From DATHRK01 sp035513295 (GTDB taxonomy: Bacteria; Gemmatimonadota; Gemmatimonadetes; Longimicrobiales; RSA9), in assembly GCA_035513295.1 (NCBI GenBank), contig DATKCH010000066.1, positions 1 through 48,829 on the forward strand: DNA of 48,829 nt. Reading direction: 5' to 3'. Position numbers and translations under genes: made by a program. Shown here in pieces: positions 34,008-41,945 of this stretch (position 1 is the first letter of the stretch; each line of letters starts with the position of its first letter). The notes under the pieces are model-generated. The model saw only the letters and a list, made by a program, of their open reading frames with translations. It was not told the DNA's origin and searched no databases.

Positions 34008-34991
34008 TCACGCGCCTTCGCCGTCCTCGGCGCCCGGCGCGCCGCGGTCGGCGACGGGATTGCGCAGCGTCTGGAACCGAACGCCCCGCAGGAGGTTCTC
34101 CCACGCCAGCTCCCACATGCCCCGGCGGGCCCCTTCGGTGGCGCTGCCCAGGTGCGGCATCAGCACCGCGTTCGGGAGCGCGCGCAGACGCGCCGGAATA
34201 GCCGGCTCGCGCTCGTAGACGTCCAGCGCCGCCGCGCGCAGCCGGCCTGACTCGAGCGCCTCGATGAGCGCCTGCTCGTCCACGATGGGGCCACGCGCGG
34301 TGTTGACGAGGATCGCGTCCGGCTTCATGGAATCGAGCGCCGCCGCGTCGATCAGGTGGGTCGTCTCGGGGGTGAGCGCGACGTGCAGGGACACCACATC
34401 GGCGGCCGCGAGCAGCTCGTCCAACGACACCCTGCGCGCGCCGGAGTGCTTTTCGAGCGCGCGGCTGCGGCTCCGGCTCCAGTACTCCACGCCCATGCCG
34501 AACGCCGGCGCCCGGCGCGCCACTTCGGTCCCGATCCTCCCCGCGCCGACGATCCCGAGGACCCTCCCGTCCAGGCCCCTTCCCAGGAGCTGGGTGGGGT
34601 GCCACCCGGTCCACAGCCCGCCGCGCGCCAGCCGGTCGCCTTCGGGCAGCCGGCGCGCCGCCGCGAGGATGAGCGCCCAGGTCATCTCGGCGGTCGCCAT
34701 GGTCAGCGCGTCGGGGGTGTTGGCCACGCCGATCCCGCGCGCGCGCGCCGCGGCCACGTCGATGTTGTCGTGGCCCACGCCGTAGTTGGCGATCACGCGA
34801 AGCTGCGTGAGGCGGTCCATCTCCTCGGCGCCGATCGGCCTGGTCAGGAGCGTGAGCAGCCCGACGGCGCCGTCCCCCTCCGGCACCGGGTCCCCCTCGG
34901 CGAGGAGCTCGACGTGGATGTCGTCGGGGATCGGCGTCGCGCGCAGGAAGTCGGCGAGCTGCCCGGCGACCAGCACGCGGGCCCGGCTCAT
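34008..34991 (-). CDS. D-2-hydroxyacid dehydrogenase (glyoxylate/hydroxypyruvate reductase-like)
   Basis: 327-residue NAD(P)-dependent enzyme. The nucleotide fold GRVLGIVGAGRIGTEVARRA (GxGxxG) lies mid-protein. Catalytic residues are visible: Arg in NTARGPIVDE, Glu in DVYEREPAIP and His in MPHLGSAT. NYGVGHDNIDVAAARARGI is the usual inter-domain segment. Likely reduces glyoxylate or hydroxypyruvate; substrate cannot be fixed from sequence. The ATG overlaps the tadA stop as ATGA. Convergent with the antiporter gene, seven bases apart. Confidence 0.92.
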   Translation of the reverse strand: MSRARVLVAGQLADFLRATPIPDDIHVELLAEGDPVPEGDGAVGLLTLLTRPIGAEEMDRLTQLRVIANYGVGHDNIDVAAARARGIGVANTPDALTMATAEMTWALILAAARRLPEGDRLARGGLWTGWHPTQLLGRGLDGRVLGIVGAGRIGTEVARRAPAFGMGVEYWSRSRSRALEKHSGARRVSLDELLAAADVVSLHVALTPETTHLIDAAALDSMKPDAILVNTARGPIVDEQALIEALESGRLRAAALDVYEREPAIPARLRALPNAVLMPHLGSATEGARRGMWELAWENLLRGVRFQTLRNPVADRGAPGAEDGEGA

Positions 34992-35491
34992 CGGCGCTCC
35001 CGGAAGAAGGACCGGAGCAGCACGCCGGCCTCCCCGGCGAGCACTCCGCGCGTGAGCCCCGGCCGGTGGTTGAGCCGCGGGTCCGCCGGGATGCACCCCA
35101 GCGAGCCGACCATGCCCGCCTTCGGATCGGAGGCGCCGAACACGATGCGCTCGACGCGCGCCAGCACGGCCGCGCCGGCGCACATCGCGCACGGCTCCAG
35201 CGTGGCGTACAGCGTGGCGCCCTCCAGGCGCCAGTCTCCGAAGGCGGCGCCCGCGGCGCGCAGCGCGAGGATCTCGGCGTGAGCCGTCGGATCGGCGTCG
35301 GCGCGGGTCCTGTTCGCCGCCTCGGAAACCAGCCGCCCGCCGGCTACGACGACCGCGCCGACCGGCACCTCGCCGAGCCCGGCGGCCACGCGCGCCTGAG
35401 CCAGCGCGCGCCGCATCCAGAGCTCATCGGTGGGGAGCGCCGGTTCGAAGGGGGCCGGCGGAGGTTCGGCGGTCCGCGGGGGCGGGCTCAC
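34988..35491 (-). CDS. tadA: tRNA-specific adenosine deaminase
   Basis: Converts A34 to inosine in tRNA-Arg(ACG). 167 residues with the zinc deaminase motifs HAE (71-73) and PCAMC (100-104), plus GEVPVGAVVV and ADPTAHAEILALR. The GTG at 35491 gives a Pro-rich N-terminus and no clear ribosome site; a start nearer the WMRRALAQA segment is possible. A guanine or cytosine deaminase is less likely given the TadA-type core. Confidence 0.92.
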   Translation of the reverse strand: MSPPPRTAEPPPAPFEPALPTDELWMRRALAQARVAAGLGEVPVGAVVVAGGRLVSEAANRTRADADPTAHAEILALRAAGAAFGDWRLEGATLYATLEPCAMCAGAAVLARVERIVFGASDPKAGMVGSLGCIPADPRLNHRPGLTRGVLAGEAGVLLRSFFRERR

Positions 35492-35521
35492 CGGGGCACG
35501 CGGGGGAGAGTCAGCGAACCC

Positions 35522-36178
35522 TCAGTCCGCCTTGTCGGGCTCCACGACGCGGCGGTACACGCCCACCACCCGGCCAATGATCTGGCCGTCCCAGCGGTCG
35601 CCGGCCGCGTCGCCATCGGTCGCGCGCGCGCCGTTGCTCGCGGGATCCGCGGCGCGGCGCGCGGCCGCGGCGCCACTGGCGGCGGCGAAGCGGCGCACCA
35701 CGCCCCGGCGCTCGACGCGGGCCAGCACCAGGTCTCCCGGTTGGACATCGGGCTCGGACGCGGGCGCGACCAGCAGCGTGTCGCCGGCCAGGATCCCGTC
35801 CCCGCTGAGACTGTCGCCGCCCATCGGGTAGAGAAAGGCGTCATTGCAACCCATGAACGCGCGATCGAGGTGGAAGCTGCCGTCGCACAGGTCGTCGTCG
35901 AACGGTTCGCCCTCCTCGGCCAGCGAACGGAACGAGCGGACTTCCACCGTGTCGGGGAACAGCGTCGTCGCGAGAAGGCGGACGCCCCGGGATCGGGAGG
36001 GGTCCCGCTCGACCCAGCCCTTGTCGGCCAGGGACTGCAGATGCGCCGCGACCGTCTTCGTGCTCTTGATGCCGAACTGCCCGCCGATCTCTCGCACGGA
36101 GGGCTGATACGTGTGCTCGCGCAGGTAGTCCACGAGGTAATCGTAGACGTCGCGCTCGACGTCGCTAAGAGGCTCCAT
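35522..36178 (-). CDS. lexA: LexA-like repressor with degenerate self-cleavage site
   Basis: 218-residue SOS-type repressor. The winged-helix domain is normal (LSDVERDVYDYLVDYLREH; QPSVREIGGQFGI; KTVAAHLQSLADKGWVERD). The S24 latch domain keeps the nucleophile Ser123 in GDSLSGDGILAGD. The Lys of the Ser-Lys dyad (VKRF/L in LexA) is Arg162 in VVRRF, and the Ala-Gly cleavage bond is Glu89-Gly90 (AEEGEP). A 30-residue Ala-rich insertion follows. The protein may bind DNA without being inactivated by RecA-driven self-cleavage. GGGAGGGAG lies just upstream of the ATG. Confidence 0.88.
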   Translation of the reverse strand: MEPLSDVERDVYDYLVDYLREHTYQPSVREIGGQFGIKSTKTVAAHLQSLADKGWVERDPSRSRGVRLLATTLFPDTVEVRSFRSLAEEGEPFDDDLCDGSFHLDRAFMGCNDAFLYPMGGDSLSGDGILAGDTLLVAPASEPDVQPGDLVLARVERRGVVRRFAAASGAAAARRAADPASNGARATDGDAAGDRWDGQIIGRVVGVYRRVVEPDKAD

Positions 36179-36233
36179 CGCTCCCTCCCGTCGTCAGGCG
36201 CGAGCGCTCGACCATTTGCCCTCGTGGCGCATA

Positions 36234-36306
36234 TTGCCCCTCCTGGGATCGAACCAGGACTCTCCTGATCCAGAGTCAGGCGTGTTGCCAGTTACACCAA
36301 GGGGCA
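36234..36306 (-). tRNA. tRNA-Gln(CUG)
   Basis: A 73-nt cloverleaf: acceptor TGCCCCT/AGGGGCA (U1-A72 pair typical of tRNA-Gln), D-stem GTGT/ACAC, anticodon stem CCTGA/TCAGG with loop CTCTGGA (anticodon CTG), T-arm CCTGG-TTCGATC-CCAGG, discriminator A. CCA is not encoded. It lies 40 bases after gltX, whose product may also charge it with Glu if the enzyme is non-discriminating and GatCAB is present (not in window). Confidence 0.96.
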
Positions 36307-36320
36307 CCGTTAACCGAGGT

Positions 36321-36350
36321 ACGGTACGAACGCTCCCCCCCGAGGGTCAA
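36321..36350 (-). promoter_or_regulatory. Predicted promoter of tRNA-Gln (and possibly lexA), overlapping the gltX stop codon
   Basis: Minus-strand TTGACC (36345-36350) contains the TGA stop codon of gltX. After an 18-base spacer comes TACCGT (36321-36326). The start near 36314 is just before the tRNA 5' end at 36306. No terminator separates the tRNA from lexA, 55 bases on. Confidence 0.4.
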
Positions 36351-37825
36351 CCGCCGGGCGCTTCCGCCACGAGCGCAGCGCGCCGGTCGAGTTCCGGGAG
36401 CGCCGCGTCGATGCGCTCGAGGGTCCGTTCGCGCCCCATCGCCCCGAGCACCTCGAAGATCCCCGGCGACACCGCCATCCCGGTGAGCGCGATGCGGAGC
36501 GGGTGGATCAGCTTGCCCGCGCCGATCCCGAGCTCGTGCGCAAGCCCTCGCAGCGCCGGCTCGAGCTCCTCCTGGCGCCAATCCTCCACGCGCGCGAACC
36601 GGTCCCGCAGCGCCACCAGATGCGCCGCCACCTCTTCCGGGCGCCGCCAGTGCTTCCGCGTCGCGTCCTCCTCGTACTCGACATCCTTCTCGAAGTATGG
36701 CCGCGCCTGGCGCACGAAGTCGTCGAACGTGCGCGCGCGCACCTTCAGCAGGTCCAGCAGGCGGAGGTACCACTCCTTCCGGTCCGCCAGGGTCGCCTCG
36801 TCCACGAGGCCGGTCGCCACGAGCCGGGGCGTGACGATCGCATCCAGCGCCTCGGCGCTGGCGCGGCTGATGTGCTGGCCGTTCAGCCACTCCAGCTTGC
36901 GGGTGTCGAACACCGCGCTGCGCTTCTGGACATCGGCGAGATCGAAGCGTGAGATCAGTTCGGGGACATCGAAGATCTCCTCGTCCTGCCCCGGCGACCA
37001 GCCGAGGAGCGCGAGGAAATTGACCATGGCCCACGAAAGGATTCCCCGCTCGCGGTACTCCCCGACCGAGGTCGCGCCGTGCCTCTTCGAAAGGCGCTTT
37101 CCGTCCGATCCCAGGATCATCGGAACGTGCGCGAACACGGGCTCGGGCCAGCCCAGCGCGCGGTAGATCTGGATCTGCTTGGGCGTGTTGGACAGGTGGT
37201 CGTCGCCGCGGATGACGTGGCTGATGCGCATGTGCGCGTCGTCGCTGACCACCGCGAGGTTGTAGATGGGGGTTCCGTCGGTGCGCAGCACGATGAAGTC
37301 CTCGATGTCCTCGTTCGCGAACCGCATGGGGCCGTGGACGGCGTCCTCCCACGTCGTCTCCCCGTCGGGGATGCGCACGCGCACGACGAACGGCACCCCC
37401 TCGCGCGCGCGCCGCTCGGACTCATCCCGCGGCACCTCGCGCAGGCACAGCCGGTCGTAGCGCCACGCCTCCTTGCGCTCGGCCGCCGCGGCCCTCTCCG
37501 CCTCGATGCGGTCCGCGCCGCAGAAGCAGCGGTACGCGGCTCCCACCTCCAGGAGCCGGGCGACGTCGGCCTCGTGCCGCTCGAGGCCATCCGCCTGATG
37601 CACGAGACCCTCGTCCCAGTCCAGCCCCAACCAGGTCAGGCCATCCAGGATGGCCTCCGTCATCTCGGCGGTCGAGCGGGCGCGATCGGTGTCCTCGATG
37701 CGCAGCAGGAACGCACCCCCGTGGCGGCGGGCGAGGAGCCAGTTGAAGAGCGCCGTGCGCGCTCCCCCGACGTGCAGGAACCCGGTTGGAGACGGCGCGA
37801 AGCGGACGCGGATGTCTGAACTCAT
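36347..37825 (-). CDS. gltX: Glutamyl-tRNA synthetase
   Basis: Class I synthetase of 492 residues. HIGH-region RFAPSPTGFLHVGGARTALFNWLLAR near 8-33, the zinc-type loop CFCGADRIEAERAA, and the KMSKS equivalent KRLSKRHGATSVGEY are all present; a helical anticodon-binding domain completes it. Only one gltX is seen here. The gene is preceded by a dyad-rich promoter region and has no Shine-Dalgarno sequence. Confidence 0.97.
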   Translation of the reverse strand: MSSDIRVRFAPSPTGFLHVGGARTALFNWLLARRHGGAFLLRIEDTDRARSTAEMTEAILDGLTWLGLDWDEGLVHQADGLERHEADVARLLEVGAAYRCFCGADRIEAERAAAAERKEAWRYDRLCLREVPRDESERRAREGVPFVVRVRIPDGETTWEDAVHGPMRFANEDIEDFIVLRTDGTPIYNLAVVSDDAHMRISHVIRGDDHLSNTPKQIQIYRALGWPEPVFAHVPMILGSDGKRLSKRHGATSVGEYRERGILSWAMVNFLALLGWSPGQDEEIFDVPELISRFDLADVQKRSAVFDTRKLEWLNGQHISRASAEALDAIVTPRLVATGLVDEATLADRKEWYLRLLDLLKVRARTFDDFVRQARPYFEKDVEYEEDATRKHWRRPEEVAAHLVALRDRFARVEDWRQEELEPALRGLAHELGIGAGKLIHPLRIALTGMAVSPGIFEVLGAMGRERTLERIDAALPELDRRAALVAEAPGG

Positions 37826-37851
37826 TGGAAAACGGCCGGAAGAACGACGGC

Positions 37852-37876
37852 CCCGCCCCGGACGGTCCGGGGCGGG
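37852..37876 (-). promoter_or_regulatory. Hairpin at the predicted 5' end of gltX mRNA
   Basis: A perfect 11-base stem with a three-base loop (arms CCCGCCCCGGA and TCCGGGGCGGG). The predicted transcription start is base 877 or 876 of this 37-kb region, so the stem would begin at +1 or +2 and could protect the mRNA 5' end. It could instead be part of a terminator for the upstream Yip1-like gene, although no T-run follows. Confidence 0.6.
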
Positions 37877-37897
37877 TGCCGGAGACTACCGGCACCC
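37874..37897 (-). promoter_or_regulatory. 24-bp perfect dyad centred on the gltX -10 box (candidate operator)
   Basis: Arms GGGTGCCGG and CCGGCACCC are exact reverse complements; the six-base centre (37883-37888) is precisely the predicted -10 hexamer, TAGTCT on the minus strand. A repressor dimer bound here would occlude RNA polymerase. The arm overlaps the adjacent 5' hairpin by three bases. Confidence 0.55.
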
Positions 37898-37911
37898 GCG
37901 GGGACCGTCAA
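37883..37911 (-). promoter_or_regulatory. Predicted promoter of gltX
   Basis: Minus-strand TTGACG (37906-37911), a 17-base spacer, then TAGTCT (37883-37888). Five of six -35 bases match the consensus and spacing is ideal. Predicted start at about 37877, giving a leader of about 50 nt. Confidence 0.6.
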
Positions 37912-37971
37912 CGTACCGGGGTCGCGTCCGGGCGACCCGAGCGCAGGCGGCCCGGCCGGGTCCCGGACGCC

Positions 37972-38700
37972 TCAGCCCAGGCCCAGACCCGTCGCCGCGA
38001 TCGCGGTCGCGAGCAGCCACACCATCGCCGCCGCGGCCGCCGCGCGGCCGGCGGACATCCTACCGGTCACCGCGAGACCGATCCCGATCAGGACGGTCGC
38101 CCACAGGATGGTCAGGTCGAAGCGGGACGCGACTCCCCGGAGGTTCGCCGAAGTCGTCTCCGGATCGAGGAAACGAACGGGCCCGAGCGACAGTTGCAGG
38201 CGGGACGTGAGCGCGTTGACGTCGATGAACAGCGACTGCAGCACCTCGGCCACCGGGGTCAGCAGACGCGGGTAGTTGGCGAAGACGGCGATGGCCAGTC
38301 CGTGGCCGACGCTGCCCGCGAACCCGAAGAACTTGCCGATCAGCCAGACGAACACTCCCAGGATCAGCACGAATACGGGACCGACCACCAGCGCGACTCC
38401 GGCCTGGAACGCCGGATTCGTCATGAAGGCCGGCGGGGGCGTTCCCGGTTCGATGGCCGGATTGCCCTCCAGCGCCCGCATCGCCTCGAGCTGCAGGACC
38501 GGCGCGATGGCGCTGCCGGCGGCGTAGAGCAGGATCCCCGACAGGATCGCGAAGACGATCAGCGCGCCCCAGAACTTCGGATCGCGCTGGCGCGCGAACA
38601 GCGCCCTGGGGTTGATGAACGCGTCGATGATGTCTTCGAAGAGTCCCGCCCGAGGAGGGGCCTCCTGGGCCGGTGAAGCCTGCATGGGGTGCTCGTCCAT
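37972..38700 (-). CDS. Yip1-domain integral membrane protein
   Basis: 242-residue membrane protein with about five hydrophobic helices (FWGALIVFAILSGILLYAAG; AFQAGVALVVGPVFVLILGVFVWLIG; and further C-terminal helices). The N-terminal LFEDIIDAFINPRALFARQRDPKFW is the typical beginning of bacterial Yip1/DUF1282-type proteins. ATG at 38700 is preceded by GGAGAG. It follows the RND permease operon on the same strand by about 100 bases. Function unknown; eukaryotic Yip1 acts in vesicle traffic, but no such role is implied here. Confidence 0.75.
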   Translation of the reverse strand: MDEHPMQASPAQEAPPRAGLFEDIIDAFINPRALFARQRDPKFWGALIVFAILSGILLYAAGSAIAPVLQLEAMRALEGNPAIEPGTPPPAFMTNPAFQAGVALVVGPVFVLILGVFVWLIGKFFGFAGSVGHGLAIAVFANYPRLLTPVAEVLQSLFIDVNALTSRLQLSLGPVRFLDPETTSANLRGVASRFDLTILWATVLIGIGLAVTGRMSAGRAAAAAAMVWLLATAIAATGLGLG

Positions 38701-38804
38701 GGATCTCTCCGCGTGGGGGTGCGTGTGGCTTCCGTGGGCGCTACGCGCGCGGACCGACGATGCCTTCAAACAACCGGGTCACGCTACATCGAGTCGCGCG
38801 TCCA

Positions 38805-41800
38805 TCAAATGTGGCGAGCGGCCGCCGTCCCGCCGCGCGCGATCGCCCGCCCGACGGCCGCGCGCTCCGCGCGTCTCTCCACCAGCAGGTACAGCGCCGG
38901 CGTCACGGTCAGGACGAACACGGTGCTCGCCGACAGGCCTCCCACGAGCGAGTAGCCCAGGGCGTTCCAGATGTTGGCGTCGGCGGCGTCGCTGAACAGC
39001 ACGAGGGGCAGCAGTCCGAAGATCGTGGTCGCGCTCGTCATGAGGATCGGCCGGACGCGCTCCAGCGTCCCCTCGAGCGTGGCCTCGCGCAGGCCGAACC
39101 CGTCGCGGCGGCGCTTCTGGTTCACGTGGTCGACCAGCAGGATGGCGTTGTTGACCACGATGCCGCCCATCATGATCACCCCAACGTACGCCTCGCGCGT
39201 GAAGCTGGCGCCCGTGTAGAAGAAGATCAGGAAGACGCCGACGAGCGCCAACGGCACGGTGAGCAGCACCACGAACGGCTGGCGCAGCGACTCGAACAGC
39301 GTCGCGGTCACGCCGAAGACCAGCAGGATCGACACGAGCAGGACGCCGTAGATCTGGTTGCGCTCCCCGACCGACCAGCTCCACAGGTTGCCCGACTCGA
39401 TGGTGTAGCCGGTGGGCACGGCGGTGGCCTCGATGACGCGCTTGGTGATCTCGTCCCCCAGCTTCGAGGGGCCGCGGAACTCGTAGGCCACCCGGCGCTC
39501 GTACTGCTGGTTCTCGCGCGTGATGCGGGCCAGCACGTCGCGCTCGCTCAGCGTCGCGACGTCGGCCAGGCGCACCGAGCCGCCGGAGGGCGCGGGGATC
39601 AGGAGCTGCAGGAGCTCGACGTGGTCCATCGTCTCGTGGCCGGCCAGCTTCACGGAGACCTGCATCTCATCCCCCGCGATCCGCACCGGTCGCCCGCGCT
39701 CGCTCGTGCGAACGGCCGCGTTCACCTCCCGGACGACGTCGCGCGCGGTCAGGTCGTGGCGCGCCAGCGCCGCGCGGTCCGGCGCCAGCACCACCTCGGT
39801 GGCCCTGTCGCGCTGGAAGAACTGTCCGCTGGCGTTGGTGTCGACCTCGCGGATCCGACTGAAGCGCTCGAGCCGGCGCCCCAGGTCCTCGGCGATCTCG
39901 CGCACGGTCACGTAGTTGTATCCCAGGACCTCGATCGAGTAGTTGGGAGGCGAGCTGCCGCCGCCATAGAACGACGGACCGCGCCCGTACACGCGCACGT
40001 CCGTCCCGCCGAACAGGTAGGAGTAGGCGGTCAGCTCCTCCTGCACGGCGAGCGGGTAGTCGGTGCGCTCCATGTCTTCGGCGAAGGTGATCCGAATCCA
40101 GCCCCAGCCCGGACGCATTCGGCTCTCGAAGCGCGCGATGTCAGGCAGGTCCGCGATCCGATGCTCGAAATGACGCACGAGCTCGTCGGCTCGCGCCAGC
40201 TCCTCGCCGCGCGGCATGTTGATGCGGACGTCCACGTAGGTGTCCCGTTGGCCGAGGCCGCCCCAGACGATTCCGCGATTCACGTATCGCTGGAATAGGA
40301 ACGCAGAACCGCCTAACAACAATGATGCTACAAGTACGGTCACCCACGGGAGACGGAGTGTCCCGGAAACCAGCGAGCGGTAGAGGCGGAGGTAACGGGG
40401 CGCGCGCGGCCTGCCGGCTGCGGCCCGCGCCGAGGCGCGCTCTGCACCGCGCCGACCCAGCTCGACGCGCGCGGCCATCGCGGGGATGAACGTGAACGCC
40501 ACGAACAGGCTCGCCAGGAGCCCGAAGCCGACGACGATCGCGAGCGGGACGTAGTAGACGCGCAGCTCGCCCTGGAGGTAGACGAACGGGACGAGGACGA
40601 CGAGGGTCGTGGCGGTCGCGGCGAGGATGGGCAGCGCGACCTCGGACGCGCCCCGCTCCGCCGCCTCCACGCGCGAACCGTATCGCCGTCCGTGCCGGAA
40701 GATGTTCTCGAGCACCACGATGGCGTTGTCCACGATGAGGCCGAACCCCATCGCCAGGCCCATGAGCGTGAGCACGTTCAGGGTGAGGCCGCCGAAGTAG
40801 ATCAGGTTGACGGTGAGCAGGATGCTGAACGCGATCGTGGCGAAGACGATGGCCGCCGAGGTCACCGAGCCCAGGAACGCCAGCAGCACCAGGAAGATCA
40901 CGCCGGCGGCAAAGAACGCGCGGAAGCGCAGGTCCGAAAGCTGCGCGCGGATGTCCCGGCTCTGGTCGTCGTCCAGGAGCACCCGCGCGCCCGGCGGCAG
41001 TCCGGCTTCGAGCGCGCCCACCCGCTCCTTGACCTGGTCGGCGAGTCGCACGCTGTTGGCGCCGACCTGCCGGTAGACCGCGAACTGGACGGCCGGCCTT
41101 CCGTCGATGCGGTAGTAGGCGCGCGCCTCGTCGAACGTCGCCCGCACCTTGCCCACGTCGCGCAACCGGACCACGCGGTCCCCGGTGGTGAGGATCGGCG
41201 CGTCCAGCAGTTCCTGCAGGGACTCCGGGCGGTCGCGGATCGCGACGTTGCGGAGCACCCCGCGGCCCTCCACCGCGCCCGCCTCCGTCACCTGCTCCAG
41301 GGCGATGAGGCGGTCGCGGACGTCCCCCACGCCGAGCCCCAGGGACCGGATGCGCCCCTCGTCCAGCTCGACTTCCAGGACGCGGTCGCGCCCGCCGTAT
41401 GCGAACACCTCGGAGACGCCCTCCACCTGCCGAAGGTCCGGCGCGACCTTGTCCTCCACGTGCTCGCGCAGGGCCTCCAGCGTGTGCGGCCCCGTCACGG
41501 TGTAGGTCAGGACGGGGCGGTTCTGCTCGCTGAACTCGTCCGGAACCCAGTCGGAGACCTCCACCAGGCCCACGCCCGGCGGCAGGTCCGTTTCGAGGGC
41601 GGCGATCCGCTCGGAGAGATCCAGGCGGGCGAAGTCCATGTCGCTGCCGCGGGCGAACTCGATTTCCACCGTTGCGATCCCGCGCCCGAATTCCTCGCTG
41701 GACACGGACGTCACCTTCTCGACGCCCCCGACCCGCTGAGCCGCGGCCTCCAGCGGCGACGTGAGGAACGCTTCGGTCGTTTCCGGGGAGGAGCCCGGCC

Positions 41801-41945
41801 ACTCGGCGCGCACGCTGAGGCGCGGAAGGTCGGCGTCCGGGAGTAGTTCGATGGGGACGTTCCTCCAAGCCGCGACGCCCAGCAGGGCCACCGCCACGTA
41901 GGCCATCGTCACCGCGACCGGCCGTCGAACGATGTGGCGGATCAT
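38805..41945 (-). CDS. RND efflux transporter permease (first of a tandem pair)
   Basis: 1046-residue inner-membrane pump of the HAE1-like RND family, with 12 helices and two large periplasmic loops. N-terminus MIRHIVRRPVAVTMAYVAVALLGVAAW; helix 4 contains GLAMGFGLIVDNAIVVLEN, in which the Asp-Asp of AcrB is Asp-Asn; helix 10 contains MMGGIVVNNAILLVDHVNQ. Likely proton-driven export of hydrophobic compounds. ATG overlaps the stop of the next permease as ATGA, so both are made from one mRNA with one adaptor and one outer-membrane factor. Confidence 0.93.
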   Translation of the reverse strand: MIRHIVRRPVAVTMAYVAVALLGVAAWRNVPIELLPDADLPRLSVRAEWPGSSPETTEAFLTSPLEAAAQRVGGVEKVTSVSSEEFGRGIATVEIEFARGSDMDFARLDLSERIAALETDLPPGVGLVEVSDWVPDEFSEQNRPVLTYTVTGPHTLEALREHVEDKVAPDLRQVEGVSEVFAYGGRDRVLEVELDEGRIRSLGLGVGDVRDRLIALEQVTEAGAVEGRGVLRNVAIRDRPESLQELLDAPILTTGDRVVRLRDVGKVRATFDEARAYYRIDGRPAVQFAVYRQVGANSVRLADQVKERVGALEAGLPPGARVLLDDDQSRDIRAQLSDLRFRAFFAAGVIFLVLLAFLGSVTSAAIVFATIAFSILLTVNLIYFGGLTLNVLTLMGLAMGFGLIVDNAIVVLENIFRHGRRYGSRVEAAERGASEVALPILAATATTLVVLVPFVYLQGELRVYYVPLAIVVGFGLLASLFVAFTFIPAMAARVELGRRGAERASARAAAGRPRAPRYLRLYRSLVSGTLRLPWVTVLVASLLLGGSAFLFQRYVNRGIVWGGLGQRDTYVDVRINMPRGEELARADELVRHFEHRIADLPDIARFESRMRPGWGWIRITFAEDMERTDYPLAVQEELTAYSYLFGGTDVRVYGRGPSFYGGGSSPPNYSIEVLGYNYVTVREIAEDLGRRLERFSRIREVDTNASGQFFQRDRATEVVLAPDRAALARHDLTARDVVREVNAAVRTSERGRPVRIAGDEMQVSVKLAGHETMDHVELLQLLIPAPSGGSVRLADVATLSERDVLARITRENQQYERRVAYEFRGPSKLGDEITKRVIEATAVPTGYTIESGNLWSWSVGERNQIYGVLLVSILLVFGVTATLFESLRQPFVVLLTVPLALVGVFLIFFYTGASFTREAYVGVIMMGGIVVNNAILLVDHVNQKRRRDGFGLREATLEGTLERVRPILMTSATTIFGLLPLVLFSDAADANIWNALGYSLVGGLSASTVFVLTVTPALYLLVERRAERAAVGRAIARGGTAAARHI

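Noticed and set aside
36201..36210. Palindrome CGAGCGCTCG about 25 bases upstream of lexA, possible SOS box.
   Set aside because: Only ten bases, common by chance at this GC content, and the LexA operator of this lineage is not known to me.
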